NCBI GenBank assembly: GCA_018969295.1
Contig: JAGWYN010000065.1
Location: 1 to 19,279, forward strand
DNA: 19,279 nt
From: Chloroflexota bacterium
Lineage (GTDB): Bacteria > Chloroflexota > Anaerolineae > Caldilineales > Caldilineaceae
Direction of reading: 5' to 3'
The position numbers and the translations under genes are program-made. Numbering within the stretch: the first letter of the stretch is position 1; every line of letters starts with the position of its first letter. Shown here piece by piece: positions 1 to 7,228 of this stretch. The notes under the pieces were generated by a model, which was not told the origin of the DNA, did no database searches, and saw nothing but the letters and a program-made list of their open reading frames with translations.

Positions 1-138
1 CCGCGGATGCATACCAACCGCCAATACTTTCTGCGGGCAACGACACGCCAATGGGTGCAGCAATCAAGGCCGGTCTTGACCTGCTGCGAACGCGCAAAGA
101 TGTATACCGGGCCAATGGCATCGCCTATTATCGACCCT
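1..138. repeat. Terminal direct repeat (contig-end overlap, left copy)
   Basis: Bases 1-138 are identical to bases 19142-19279, and the match begins at the first base of the window and stops at the last. That is what an assembler gives when it walks around a circle, implying a 19,141-bp circular sequence. A TerY-like reading frame runs across the join: codons before 19142 continue in frame into base 3. A genuine tandem duplication cut exactly at both ends is possible but would be a coincidence. Confidence 0.9.
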
Positions 139-434
139 GGGCATTCCTGATCACGGACGGCGCACCCACAGACTCATGGCACGGTGCAGCTCAACACATC
201 AAAGAGGGCGAAGCGCAAAAAGGCCTCTCCTTTTTTGCCGTAGGCACAGAAGATGCCAACTTCGACATCTTGAAGCAGCTTTCAGTGCGCCAGCCGCTGC
301 GTTTGAAGGAAATGCGCTTCCGAGACCTCTTTATTTGGCTGTCTACGTCTCTGAGTTCGGTGTCACAGTCACAGGTTGGCGATGGGGTTCCGCTATCCAA
401 CCCAATAACGCCAGATGGATGGGCAGCAGTGTGA
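3..434 (+). pseudogene. TerY-like vWA-domain protein, 5'-truncated
   Basis: TerY-type von Willebrand A proteins bind divalent metal and work with a PP2C phosphatase and a protein kinase in tellurium-resistance-like stress systems. Visible here are the mid-domain NDTPMGAAI segment, the YYRPWAFLITDGAPTDSW segment with the acidic ITDG motif, FFAVGTEDANFD, and the family-typical end with WLSTSLSSVSQS and a final GWAAV. The frame is open at the left edge and, through the 138-bp overlap, can be followed back to about 19120 (VHEFVTADAYQPP). Beyond that it stops resembling the family, and a stop lies at 19033-19035. The N-terminal half, including the DxSxS metal-binding motif, is therefore missing, so I call it a fragment. 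Its end overlaps the next gene by 16 bases, as expected for a TerY/PP2C operon. Confidence 0.75.
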
Positions 435-784
435 CGTGGCGAGCGGTTGCGGGCTCCACAGCCGGTACAGCTCATATAAGGCGCGGTATTCCTGGTCAGG
501 ACTATTGTCTGTTGGAGCTTTTCGGAGATGACGGCGCCATCTTGGTTGCGATTGGCGCCGACGGCGCAGGCAGTGCGAGCCACGGTCAGCGCGGCGCCGA
601 ACTGGCCTGTACACGCATGCTCGCCCGCATCATCTGGTATCTGGATTGGCACGACAACGCACTAGTACACGTCGGCTCAGATAAATCCACGAATTCATGC
701 GATGCAATCCGCCGGATTGCGGAGTGCACACCCGAGCAGATTGTATCACTATATAAACGAGTTATTTGCGCCGACGTGCAGTAG
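419..784 (+). pseudogene. PP2C-like protein phosphatase, 3'-truncated
   Basis: This frame starts at ATG 419 inside the end of the TerY-like gene. It encodes the N-terminal part of a PP2C-family Ser/Thr phosphatase of the type paired with TerY proteins: WRAVAGSTAGTAHIRRGIPGQD, then LVAIGADGAGSASHGQRGAELA, where the acidic residue of ADGAGSA is the expected metal ligand. It stops after 121 residues, while family members are usually around 250. The later motifs (a second Asp-Gly metal site and the C-terminal Asp) are absent. The break coincides with the palindromic repeat array at 787, so decay or rearrangement there probably removed the 3' half. No partner kinase gene is present in the window. 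It is unlikely to be active. Confidence 0.7.
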
Positions 785-786
785 CG

Positions 787-1085
787 ACCAACAAGGGCGA
801 CCCCGTAGGGGCACCCCTTGCGGGTGCCCCCGGTGACACCCATGACCGACCGCACGGGCGACCGCAACCCATGGGCGACCCTGTAGGGGCACCCCTTGCG
901 GGTGCCCAGAATGACATCGCGGGTACCCCCGATGACACCCATGACTGACCGTACGGGCGATCAACAAGGGCGACCGCAAGGGTCGCCCCTACAGGCGGGT
1001 GCCCCCGGTGACACCCATGACCGACCGTACGGGCGACCAACAAGGGCGACCCTGTAGGGGCACCCCTTGCGGGTGCCCCCGGTGG
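787..1085. repeat. Palindromic GC-rich repeat array (four units)
   Basis: Four related units carry the core GGGCGACCCTGTAGGGGC followed by ACCCCTTGCGGGTGCCC, at about 795-829, 873-907, 968-1004 and 1044-1078, separated by ACACCCATGACCGACCG-type linkers. Centre-to-centre spacing is about 78, 95 and 76 bp. The core folds as GGGGCACCC-cttgc-GGGTGCCCC. The third unit instead has GGGCGACC-gcaa-GGTCGCCC, as if its stem had been inverted. Unit length and spacing are irregular and there are no unique spacers, so this is a REP/BIME-like array and not CRISPR. It sits between two gene fragments (PP2C and ISKra4 transposase). Confidence 0.8.
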
Positions 1086-1436
1086 CTGAAAAGCCGTGAA
1101 ACCCTTCTATATCAGGGGCACGCCGACAAGATTGCCGACGAATTGGAGAAGACTGCACGCAAAGGGGCTGTCAACGCAGAGCAACTCAACACGGCGGCAG
1201 GCGATTTTCGTACCTACCATCAGCGTATGAACTACCTCGAGATGCGCGAAGAAGAATGGCCTATCGGCAGTGGTATGGTCGAAAGCGGCGCAAAGCAATT
1301 CAAGGCTCGCTTTTGCGGTCCTGGCATGCGCTGGTCCCGGCAAGGCGCCGAAAACCTGCTGCCAGTTCGTGCCGCCGTCCTTAGCGGACGCTTTGACCAG
1401 ATGTGGAACGCTGCCAAAAACCTGCCCCCATCGTGA
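1083..1436 (+). pseudogene. ISKra4-family transposase, C-terminal fragment
   Basis: The frame encodes a transposase end with the hallmark segment EEWPIGSGMVESGAKQFKAR, whose Glu is the last acidic catalytic residue of this DDE family, followed by GPGMRWSRQGAENLLPVRAAVLSGRFDQMW. That pattern is typical of ISKra4-like proteins. Only about 117 residues remain: the first two catalytic Asp residues and the N-terminus are missing. The frame is open upstream only because it runs through the repeat array, whose translation is low-complexity. No terminal inverted repeats of the element were recognised, so this is a dead relic. Confidence 0.75.
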
Positions 1437-1483
1437 AGTAGACCCGTGACATCAATCAGGTGGCATATCGCCCAGTTTGCTGC

Positions 1484-1489
1484 TATAAT
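1484..1489 (+). promoter_or_regulatory. Possible -10 box for the RelE-like operon
   Basis: A perfect TATAAT lies 48 bases upstream of the toxin-like start codon, in an AT-rich stretch (1480-1536) that contrasts with the GC-rich flanks. I cannot find a good -35 hexamer 16-18 bases upstream, so the promoter call is tentative. Confidence 0.4.
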
Positions 1490-1536
1490 TCATAACCAGA
1501 GTATAGACAGACTTAAAGCAAATAAACACCTAGAAT

Positions 1537-1833
1537 ATGTATACGATTGAGATTACGCCGACTGGACGAGAAGATATGCGTTACTTCAGAAAGTACGAGC
1601 AAAACATCATTATCGAGGCGATTGAAACGCAACTTACCTATCAACCGACCGTGGAAACGACGAATCGATTTCGTCGCAATCCACCGGAGATCGCAGATTG
1701 GGAATTGCGAGTGGGTGACTTCCGAGTCCTTTATAATGTCGAAGAATCAGTTCAAATCGTGAGTATCGAGCGTGTAGGTGAAAAACCCAATAACGAACTC
1801 TATTTTCGTGAGAAAAAGGCAGGTCGCCAATGA
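1537..1833 (+). CDS. RelE/ParE-family toxin-like protein
   Basis: This is a 98-residue basic protein of the RelE/ParE fold: N-terminal MYTIEITPTGREDMRYFRKYEQ strand-helix, a central helix, then NPPEIADWELRVGDFRVLYNVEE and VQIVSIERVGEKPNNELYF strands. The WELRVGDFRVLY core is typical of this family, whose members cleave ribosome-bound mRNA or inhibit gyrase. Length is normal for the family. Start ATG 1537 has only a weak Shine-Dalgarno. Its stop overlaps the next start (ATGA at 1830-1833), so the two genes are co-translated. The toxin would be encoded before its partner, as in HigBA-like and some RelE modules. Some proteins of this fold are domesticated and non-toxic. Confidence 0.75.
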   Translation: MYTIEITPTGREDMRYFRKYEQNIIIEAIETQLTYQPTVETTNRFRRNPPEIADWELRVGDFRVLYNVEESVQIVSIERVGEKPNNELYFREKKAGRQ

Positions 1834-2138
1834 TATGGACATATCGGGTCGTCAGAGATGAAATCGGCAGATACTCGGTTCGTGAAGTCTATCAGGAACG
1901 TGATGGTACTTTGATCACATATAGCAAAACTCCTGCTGCGCCCATCGGGTCATCAGCCGAAGACTTGTTGCACCAAATGCAAAGTTTTCGTGATGCGTTT
2001 GAGTTGCCGATTCTATCCATTGCAGAGCTTGAAGCGGTTTTAAGTAAACAAGAGAATAAACGCACAGAGAAACCAGGTGCTAGTATTTCGCTGCAAGAAC
2101 TCAAAGCGGAACTGGGGTTAGAACCAGAATTTGCTTAG
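1830..2138 (+). CDS. Small partner protein, candidate antitoxin
   Basis: This gene encodes 102 residues and overlaps the RelE-like gene by four bases. The N-terminal half (WTYRVVRDEIGRYSVREVYQ, then YSKTPAAPIGSSAEDLL) resembles small hypothetical proteins that often begin with a W-x-Y-R-V/I-V segment and carry a P-x-x-P-x-G motif. Their function is unknown to me. The C-terminal tail (KPGASISLQELKAELGL) is amphipathic and looks like the extended toxin-binding helix of many antitoxins. No HTH or ribbon-helix-helix DNA-binding motif is obvious. By position and coupling it is the likely cognate partner of the toxin-like protein, but this is inference. Confidence 0.6.
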   Translation: MIWTYRVVRDEIGRYSVREVYQERDGTLITYSKTPAAPIGSSAEDLLHQMQSFRDAFELPILSIAELEAVLSKQENKRTEKPGASISLQELKAELGLEPEFA

Positions 2139-2187
2139 GGTTGGTCTTATATTCGCAGCCGGGCAAACCCCTGACGCGTGTGTTGAA

Positions 2188-2223
2188 CTAAGCCTGGATT
2201 TCGCACGTTGAAAATCGAATAGA
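2188..2223. repeat. IS1634-like terminal inverted repeat, left
   Basis: The 36 bases are exactly complementary to 3337-3372. Together they define the element's ends. Confidence 0.85.
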
Positions 2224-2399
2224 AGGGATAAAATTTGCGTCAGGGTCTGGCTGATCCGGCGCGCGAACGGTCCGAGCCAGTGGATCGAGTGAAGCCGTGA
2301 TGCGCTGGCGCCCTCTTGATGCGTCACCCGCCTACAGGGTGACAGACTGGCGCCTTCCGGTCGAACCGGCTCAACAGCGCATGCCGTCTGGCAACAGGG

Positions 2400-3076
2400 G
2401 CGTTGGCGACGTGGCAGTTGCGCCAGGTAGCGCCTTTGGCTGCGTTGAGCGCCAGTTTGAGTTTGCGTTTGTTGCTGGGCGGTGTTGTGCGCAAAGCCAA
2501 AGTCCATCAGCTTGTTGTCGGCATGTTGTCCATGCGTCACAAATGCGGTCACATCATAAAAGATGACAGAGAGATCGACGCCACTCTTCTGCAAGGCAAC
2601 GGCGACGATGTCGCCCCAGATGGCGTTCAGATGGGGATACAGTGCATCCAGCGTGCGCCCCAGCCGGTCATCGTTGAACTTGCTCGCCGGTATCCCCAAG
2701 ACGCTGATCAACACTGTCTGATCAACACTGTCTGACCAACCCAGTCGGAGATCTGGTAGAGCGGCAGGGGAAGCATCAGCCGGTTCAGCACCAGGACAAT
2801 GGCTACCGTACCGTGATGGACATCGCGCTGTTCCGGGCAATGGCGATTGATGAGCTGGCGCACTTGCAGCGTTTCCAGCAGAGCATACAGCACCGGCAGC
2901 GCACCCAGTTGGTAGCGCATCTGGCTGGCCGTCAGCCAGCCCACTATTTGTGCCATCGTCAGCACACCTTGCATAGCCAGACGGGCCACTTGCGCCATTC
3001 GCCTGGCACGCTGGCAGGCGCTTCGCCATGTCCGATACCTGTGCAGTGCCCACTTTTTCCACCGCCTGGTAGTCAT
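2400..3076 (-). pseudogene. IS1634-like transposase, frameshifted and truncated
   Basis: Read on the minus strand, one frame gives MTTRRWKKW and then YQLGALPVLYALLETLQVRQLI and LVLNRLMLPLPLYQISDWVG, ending at about 2720. A second frame continues with SVLGIPASKFNDDRLGRTLD and VIFYDVTAFVTHG, the latter holding a catalytic-type Asp. A further shift near 2470-2490 leads into NKRKLKLALNAAKGATWRN. The frame change near 2720 is explained by a tandem 14-bp duplication (TGATCAACACTGTC at 2705-2718 and 2719-2732), which repeats the residues TVLI. The C-terminal part, including the last catalytic acid, is missing before the left inverted repeat. The gene is dead. Confidence 0.7.
2705..2732. repeat. Tandem 14-bp duplication causing a frameshift
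   Basis: TGATCAACACTGTC occurs twice head to tail inside the transposase remnant. Removing one copy joins the frame ending ISDWVGQTVLI to the frame beginning SVLGIPASK, so this duplication is the direct cause of one disabling frameshift. Confidence 0.85.
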
Positions 3077-3336
3077 CCAGGGAAACAGAGCGCCTGACCG
3101 TATTGCATCGTGCACCACAACACCCAACAACGGGGATGTTGGCGATGTTGATGATGTTGGCATACCAGTGCTACTCTGGCCAAGTGCGGCAACCATGCCC
3201 AAAAACCAGATCAGCCAGACTGCAACTCGGAGATGAGACTCTTTTGTGGCAAAATAACCCATGTGAAGATGCTCCTGCAAAGCGCGAATTTAGCACTCTG
3301 ACTTTGCCACAGATGGGGCATCTTCACGTAATTTTC

Positions 3337-3372
3337 TCTATTCGATTTTCAACGTGCGAAATCCAGGCTTAG
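3337..3372. repeat. IS1634-like terminal inverted repeat, right
   Basis: This is the reverse complement of 2188-2223. The same terminus recurs, with a few changes, at about 17242-17279. Confidence 0.85.
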
Positions 3373-3817
3373 GGAGGCTGTGCCTCTGTGAAAGACGACC
3401 GGAGCTATACTTGCCCCCAATGTCAAGACCACAAAGTGACAAAAATAAGATAGAGCGGTAAACTCATAAGCGCCTGTGCAGAGGATAGGGCAACGCTGGA
3501 GAGCGACGCCCAGAGGGCACCCGGCGCCGACACAGGGTGCAGCGTGACGGGGAGGGAGTGCGATGGCGGTCGATCACGACGCCGATGGCCTGGCCCTGAG
3601 CCACTGTATTTACAGCCGGTCCCCTGACACGTTCGTACTCGTTCGGCAGGTCGAACACTACTTCAAGCGCGTGCGGCTGCTGCCCCACATCCGATGAGCG
3701 CTCGGAGTCTTGGCCGATGGAGGGGGCACACGAGAAACCGAGTTTCTCCCAGGCGCCGGGTGTGTTATAATCCAGGCGCTGAATTGTGCCAGCTACATCG
3801 CTGTTCGGGAGGCATGT
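3373..3817. other. Intergenic stretch before the NB-ARC gene
   Basis: I find no convincing gene in these 445 bases. A minus-strand frame (3464-3688, 74 aa) has no family resemblance and a biased composition at its end. The 3' third holds a small hairpin and a -10-like box that probably serve the gene at 3818. Confidence 0.5.
3732..3771 (+). promoter_or_regulatory. Hairpin plus -10-like box upstream of the NB-ARC gene
   Basis: GAGAAAC-CGA-GTTTCTC (3732-3748) is a perfect 7-bp inverted repeat. A TATAAT at 3766-3771 lies 47 bases before the start codon. With a 17-base spacer the -35 region (3743-3748, TTTCTC) falls inside the right arm of the palindrome. The -35 match is poor, so the arrangement could suit an operator or activator site, but this is inference. 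Similar GAGAAAC/GTTTCTC palindromes may be dispersed repeats in such genomes. Confidence 0.35.
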
Positions 3818-6800
3818 ATGACCCCAAATACGCCCACACCGCCTGATTTACCGCCCGACCTACGGGTACGCCTGCTTGCCGCCGGCGTTACCGACGACAG
3901 CTTGCAAACTACCCTGCAGCACGATCCGACTCTGCGCGCCGACTTCGAGGCGTTCCTGCAAGAGAATCTCGAACTGCGCGCCGCCATGCAGTTGAACGCG
4001 TTGCTGCAAGCCTTTGCCGCTGTGCAGGATGGCGCGCAGATGCTGGAGTTCTGGCGCGGTGTGCCCGCCGAGTTGGAGCAGCCACTGATCGAAGCTATCG
4101 CAACGCTCATCGATGAAGCCAATCGCCGGGGCGACGGTAAGACCGCGGACGGGCTGGCTGTGCGGTTGGAAAAATTCCGTAGCATCTGCCAGGCAGCAGC
4201 CCAGCAACAGCCGCCGCCAGTAATGGCAGCGCTGCGCGACTTCGTTCAAGCCGTAGATGAGGTTGCCGCTGCAGCGGTGTTTTCTGTGCAGCGCGCCCTG
4301 CTCCATCCTTATGAGGCACAGCGGATGATGGATGCGCTGGCTGAACAGCCGCCAGACGACACAAATACGGCGCAACGTATCATGGCACGCCGCGACCTCC
4401 TGCGCCGGCTGCGCGGGGCTGCGTCGGTTCCGCTTGTCGACGCGCGCGGCTCGGCTGCATCGCCCCTTACGGCTCGCCCCACCCAGGTCCAGGGTACTCT
4501 CTACCAGGCTGAACGTCAATACTTACAGTCGGCTGTCGCTGAAGGGGGCAGCAGCGCTACAGTCGTCAACAACATCTTTGTCCAGACGGTGGAGCGCCGC
4601 TGGAGCCGGCCTGCGTCGCCTGCACTGCGCCGCGATGCCGTGCAGCGCCCCCATGAAATGAATCTGCTTCGCCAGGAACTGGCAACGCGCGGCAGCGTCG
4701 CCATCACCGGGCAGACCACGTACCGGGCTGCGTTGGTGGCAGTGCAGGGCATGGCCGGCATCGGCAAGACCGTGCTGGCCTATCTCCTGGCCCATGAACT
4801 GGACGCCGTCTATCCCGATGGGGTGATCTGGGAAACGCTCGGCCCCGACTTCACGACGCCTGCGCAGGCGCAGGCGGTGCTGCGCCGCTGGGTAGGCTAC
4901 GCCACCAACTTTTTCGAGCAGGGAGACAACGTGCGGGCTCAGTTCACCTTCGAGCCAGACGCGGTGCGCACCCTCCTCACCGCGCATCCTCACTTGCTGG
5001 TGGTGTTGGACAATGTCTGGTCGCTGGCGGCCATCCAGCCGCTCCAGCAGGCGCTGCCGGCCGGCGCGCATCTGCTCCTCACCACGCGCAGCACGGAGAT
5101 CGCCTGGGGGCTGGGTGCTGGCGTCGTGGCGGTAGGTCGCCTGACCAAAGCGGAGGCTGTCGCGCTCTGTGAACTGCGCCTGGGTTGGCAGCCGAGCCAG
5201 GACGAGCCGGCTGACCAGTGGGCCTTCGACCTCATGGTCGGCGTCGGCTACCATGCGCTGGGATTGGATGTAGCGCTGGGCGTGCTGCTGCGCGAGGGTG
5301 ACCGGGAACGCAGCGAATGGAAGGCGGCGGCAGCCCGGCTGCTGGACGCCGTCCGCTGCGGCGAACTGGGCGACCTGACCCTGGGCGACGACCTGGATCA
5401 CGATGTACAGGCTGTGCTCTACTACAGCTACCGCACCCTGGAACCTGCGGCACAGCAGCGTTTGCGCGGCCTGGGCACCTTTGCCCCAGACGCCTCATTC
5501 ACCACGGCTGAGGTAGCGGCGGTGTGGACGACGGATGAACAAGGAGCGCGACGCACCCTGGTGGACTTTGCCAATGCGGCGTTGGTGGAGCGGGCAGCGG
5601 ATGAGGGCAGTGGGCGCTGGCGCCAGCATGCACTGCTGCGCAGCCTGGCCTTGGCGCTGCTGCGGGCAGAGGGCGAGCAGGAGACGGCCGTTCACGTCCA
5701 TGCCCGCGCCTATGCGGCAGCCATGCGCGCCGCCGACGATGCTCAGCGCTACTATGAACTGCTGCCGGCGCTGCCCCAACTGCGCCACGCCATGGTGTGG
5801 GCGGTAGCCAACGACCTGGATCTGGCATTGAACATTGCCGCAAACAGCGCCAACCTCCAGAAGCAGTTCGGGCTGGTGGTTGAGGCTGGCCAATGGTCGG
5901 AGCAGATCCTGGCAGCAGCGCGCGTGCGCGCCACGCCTGCTGCGCTTGCGCGTGCTTATGGACATCGGGCGAACCGGCTCAGCGAGATCGCCACCCTGCC
6001 GGGGGAAGACCGCCGCACGCGGCTGCTGCAAGCCCTCGACGCCTACGACGACGCCCTCCAGTACAGAAGGCCCGAGGTCGCCCCGCTGGACTACGCAATG
6101 ACCCAGAACAACCGGGCGACCCTGCTCAGCGCGATCGCCACCCTGCCGGGGGAAGACCGCCGCACGCGGCTGCTGCAAGCCCTCGACGCCTACGACGACG
6201 CCCTCCAGTACAGAAGGCCCGAGGTCGCCCCGCTGGACTACGCTTCTACCCAGAACAACCGGGCGAACCGGCTCAGCGAGATCGCCACCCTGCCGGGGGA
6301 AGACCGCCGCACGCGGCTGCTGCAAGCCCTGCGCTGCGCGACAGAAGCAGTCTCTATCTTTGAGCAGTTTCAGCAGGCCCAGTATCTCAATGTTGCGCAG
6401 CGCGTGCTGCGCAGTCTGCACGCGCTTTGCGGCGATGACTTTGCCGCGTTCTGGTCTGAAGCAGGGCTGGGTGAACCGCCGGATTGGCTGGCGACTGCGC
6501 CTGAAGACGAGCGAACTCGTCCCGTCACACCGCCCGACCTGCAGGCGACGCTGGCCGCCCTGGTGAACGCCTTTGCCCAGGTGCGCGACCAAGAGCAAAT
6601 GATCGCCTTCTGGCGCACCGTGCTGATCGACCAGGAAGAACCGTTCATGGCGGCAGTGGAGCAGGTGATCACCCAGGCCGAGCAGGCGGGGGATCATGAA
6701 ACGGTAAAGCTGCTGCGCAGCCGGCTGGAAGGTTTCCAGGCCATCCGGGCCGAGGTGGCGCACGCCTTGGCGGTTCAGCAACCACTGCTGGCCCAACTGG

Positions 6801-7210
6801 AGCAGTATCAAACGCTGCTGCAAGGTGCCAACGCCGAAAACCCACAGGTGGAGGCGTGGCGCGCCGTCACCGCAGCGGGCGAAAGCACCCTGGCCATGCA
6901 ACCCGGCAGCGAGCAATTGTTGAACTGGGATGCGCTGCGCCGGCAGCTGGCCAGCGACTACAACACCCTGGGCAATGCGCTGGACAGTGCCGGCGACAGA
7001 TCGGCAGCGCTGGCTGCGTACGAGCGTGCGGTTGCTCTTCAACCCGACTTTGCTATGTGGCGGCGCAACCAGGCCGGCACGCTCATCGAACTGGGCCGCC
7101 TTGAGGAAGCGCGCACGGTCATCGACGCCGCGCAGGCGCTGGAACCGGATGCGCCGCGTCTGGCCGATCTGGCGACGAAGTTGATGGCTGCACAGGCTAA
7201 GGCCGGGTAG
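3818..7210 (+). CDS. NB-ARC STAND ATPase with TPR-like repeats (NLR-like sensor)
   Basis: This is a 1130-aa signal-transducing ATPase. Start ATG 3818 is preceded by GGGAGG; upstream extension of the frame has no ribosome-binding site. Residues 1-220: helical, Ala/Gln/Leu-rich, including a module at 59-125. Residues 224-253: motif shared with the downstream CHAT protein. About 290-560: NB-ARC, with P-loop GMAGIGKTVL (Lys317), Walker B LLVVLDN (Asp398), sensor-type LLTTRS (Arg424) and a GLPL-like YHALGLDVAL. About 560-700: winged-helix/helical region. Residues 717-838: near-identical 49-residue TPR-like repeats. Residues 909-980: a second copy of the N-terminal helical module; then two more TPR-like units to the end. 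STAND ATPases oligomerise on ligand binding and activate effectors; in bacteria many are antiphage sensors. The downstream protease gene starts 18 bases later. The ligand is unknown. Functional assignment to defence is inference. Confidence 0.85.
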   Translation: MTPNTPTPPDLPPDLRVRLLAAGVTDDSLQTTLQHDPTLRADFEAFLQENLELRAAMQLNALLQAFAAVQDGAQMLEFWRGVPAELEQPLIEAIATLIDEANRRGDGKTADGLAVRLEKFRSICQAAAQQQPPPVMAALRDFVQAVDEVAAAAVFSVQRALLHPYEAQRMMDALAEQPPDDTNTAQRIMARRDLLRRLRGAASVPLVDARGSAASPLTARPTQVQGTLYQAERQYLQSAVAEGGSSATVVNNIFVQTVERRWSRPASPALRRDAVQRPHEMNLLRQELATRGSVAITGQTTYRAALVAVQGMAGIGKTVLAYLLAHELDAVYPDGVIWETLGPDFTTPAQAQAVLRRWVGYATNFFEQGDNVRAQFTFEPDAVRTLLTAHPHLLVVLDNVWSLAAIQPLQQALPAGAHLLLTTRSTEIAWGLGAGVVAVGRLTKAEAVALCELRLGWQPSQDEPADQWAFDLMVGVGYHALGLDVALGVLLREGDRERSEWKAAAARLLDAVRCGELGDLTLGDDLDHDVQAVLYYSYRTLEPAAQQRLRGLGTFAPDASFTTAEVAAVWTTDEQGARRTLVDFANAALVERAADEGSGRWRQHALLRSLALALLRAEGEQETAVHVHARAYAAAMRAADDAQRYYELLPALPQLRHAMVWAVANDLDLALNIAANSANLQKQFGLVVEAGQWSEQILAAARVRATPAALARAYGHRANRLSEIATLPGEDRRTRLLQALDAYDDALQYRRPEVAPLDYAMTQNNRATLLSAIATLPGEDRRTRLLQALDAYDDALQYRRPEVAPLDYASTQNNRANRLSEIATLPGEDRRTRLLQALRCATEAVSIFEQFQQAQYLNVAQRVLRSLHALCGDDFAAFWSEAGLGEPPDWLATAPEDERTRPVTPPDLQATLAALVNAFAQVRDQEQMIAFWRTVLIDQEEPFMAAVEQVITQAEQAGDHETVKLLRSRLEGFQAIRAEVAHALAVQQPLLAQLEQYQTLLQGANAENPQVEAWRAVTAAGESTLAMQPGSEQLLNWDALRRQLASDYNTLGNALDSAGDRSAALAAYERAVALQPDFAMWRRNQAGTLIELGRLEEARTVIDAAQALEPDAPRLADLATKLMAAQAKAG
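4487..4576 (+). other. Shared 30-residue motif, ATPase copy (residues 224-253)
   Basis: This segment encodes a 30-residue stretch matching residues 250-279 of the CHAT protein without gaps, 18 of 30 identical: VxGxxYxAxxQYxxSAxAEG then GxxAxVVNNI. It sits between the N-terminal helical region and the NB-ARC. The rest of the two proteins shows no such similarity, so this looks like a dedicated recognition or homotypic-assembly motif. Confidence 0.75.
5966..6328 (+). repeat. Near-identical 147-bp coding repeats in the ATPase gene
   Basis: Two full 147-bp units begin at 5966 and 6113, and a partial third at 6260 stays alike to about 6328. Each encodes a 49-residue TPR-like unit (LSEIATLPGEDRRTRLLQAL, then DAYDDALQYRRPEVAPLDYA). 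DNA identity between units is very high: differences cluster at the unit starts (AACCGGCTC versus ACCCTGCTC) and in the codons after GACTACGC. This points to recent duplication or gene conversion within the presumed ligand-sensing region. Copy number in the assembly may be underestimated. Confidence 0.9.
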
Positions 7211-7228
7211 GGGGCACAGGAGCTGACC

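Larger units (their letters stand above)
2188..3372 (-). mobile_element. Degenerate IS1634-like insertion sequence
   Basis: The element is bounded by perfect 36-bp inverted repeats: 2188-2223 (begins CTAAGCCTGGATTTCGCACG) and its reverse complement at 3337-3372. It is 1,185 bp long, short for the family, and its transposase gene is frameshifted and incomplete. No flanking target duplication is evident (TGTTGAA on the left, GGAGGCT on the right). A second partial copy with the right-hand terminus is at 17037-17279. Family assignment rests on the transposase remnant and is tentative within the IS4/IS1634 group. Confidence 0.75.

Noticed and set aside
787..1085. Possible CRISPR array
   Set aside because: Units are unevenly spaced, repeats are longer and imperfect, the intervening sequences are also repeated, and no cas gene is present.
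3464..3688. A 74-aa minus-strand frame in the leader of the NB-ARC gene
   Set aside because: It has no family resemblance and no ribosome-binding site, and its C-terminal half is Arg/Pro/Ser-rich as expected for chance frames in GC-rich DNA.
3710..3817. Longer start for the NB-ARC gene
   Set aside because: The extra 36 codons contain the hairpin and TATAAT promoter-like box, and no ribosome-binding site precedes 3710, whereas GGGAGG precedes ATG 3818.
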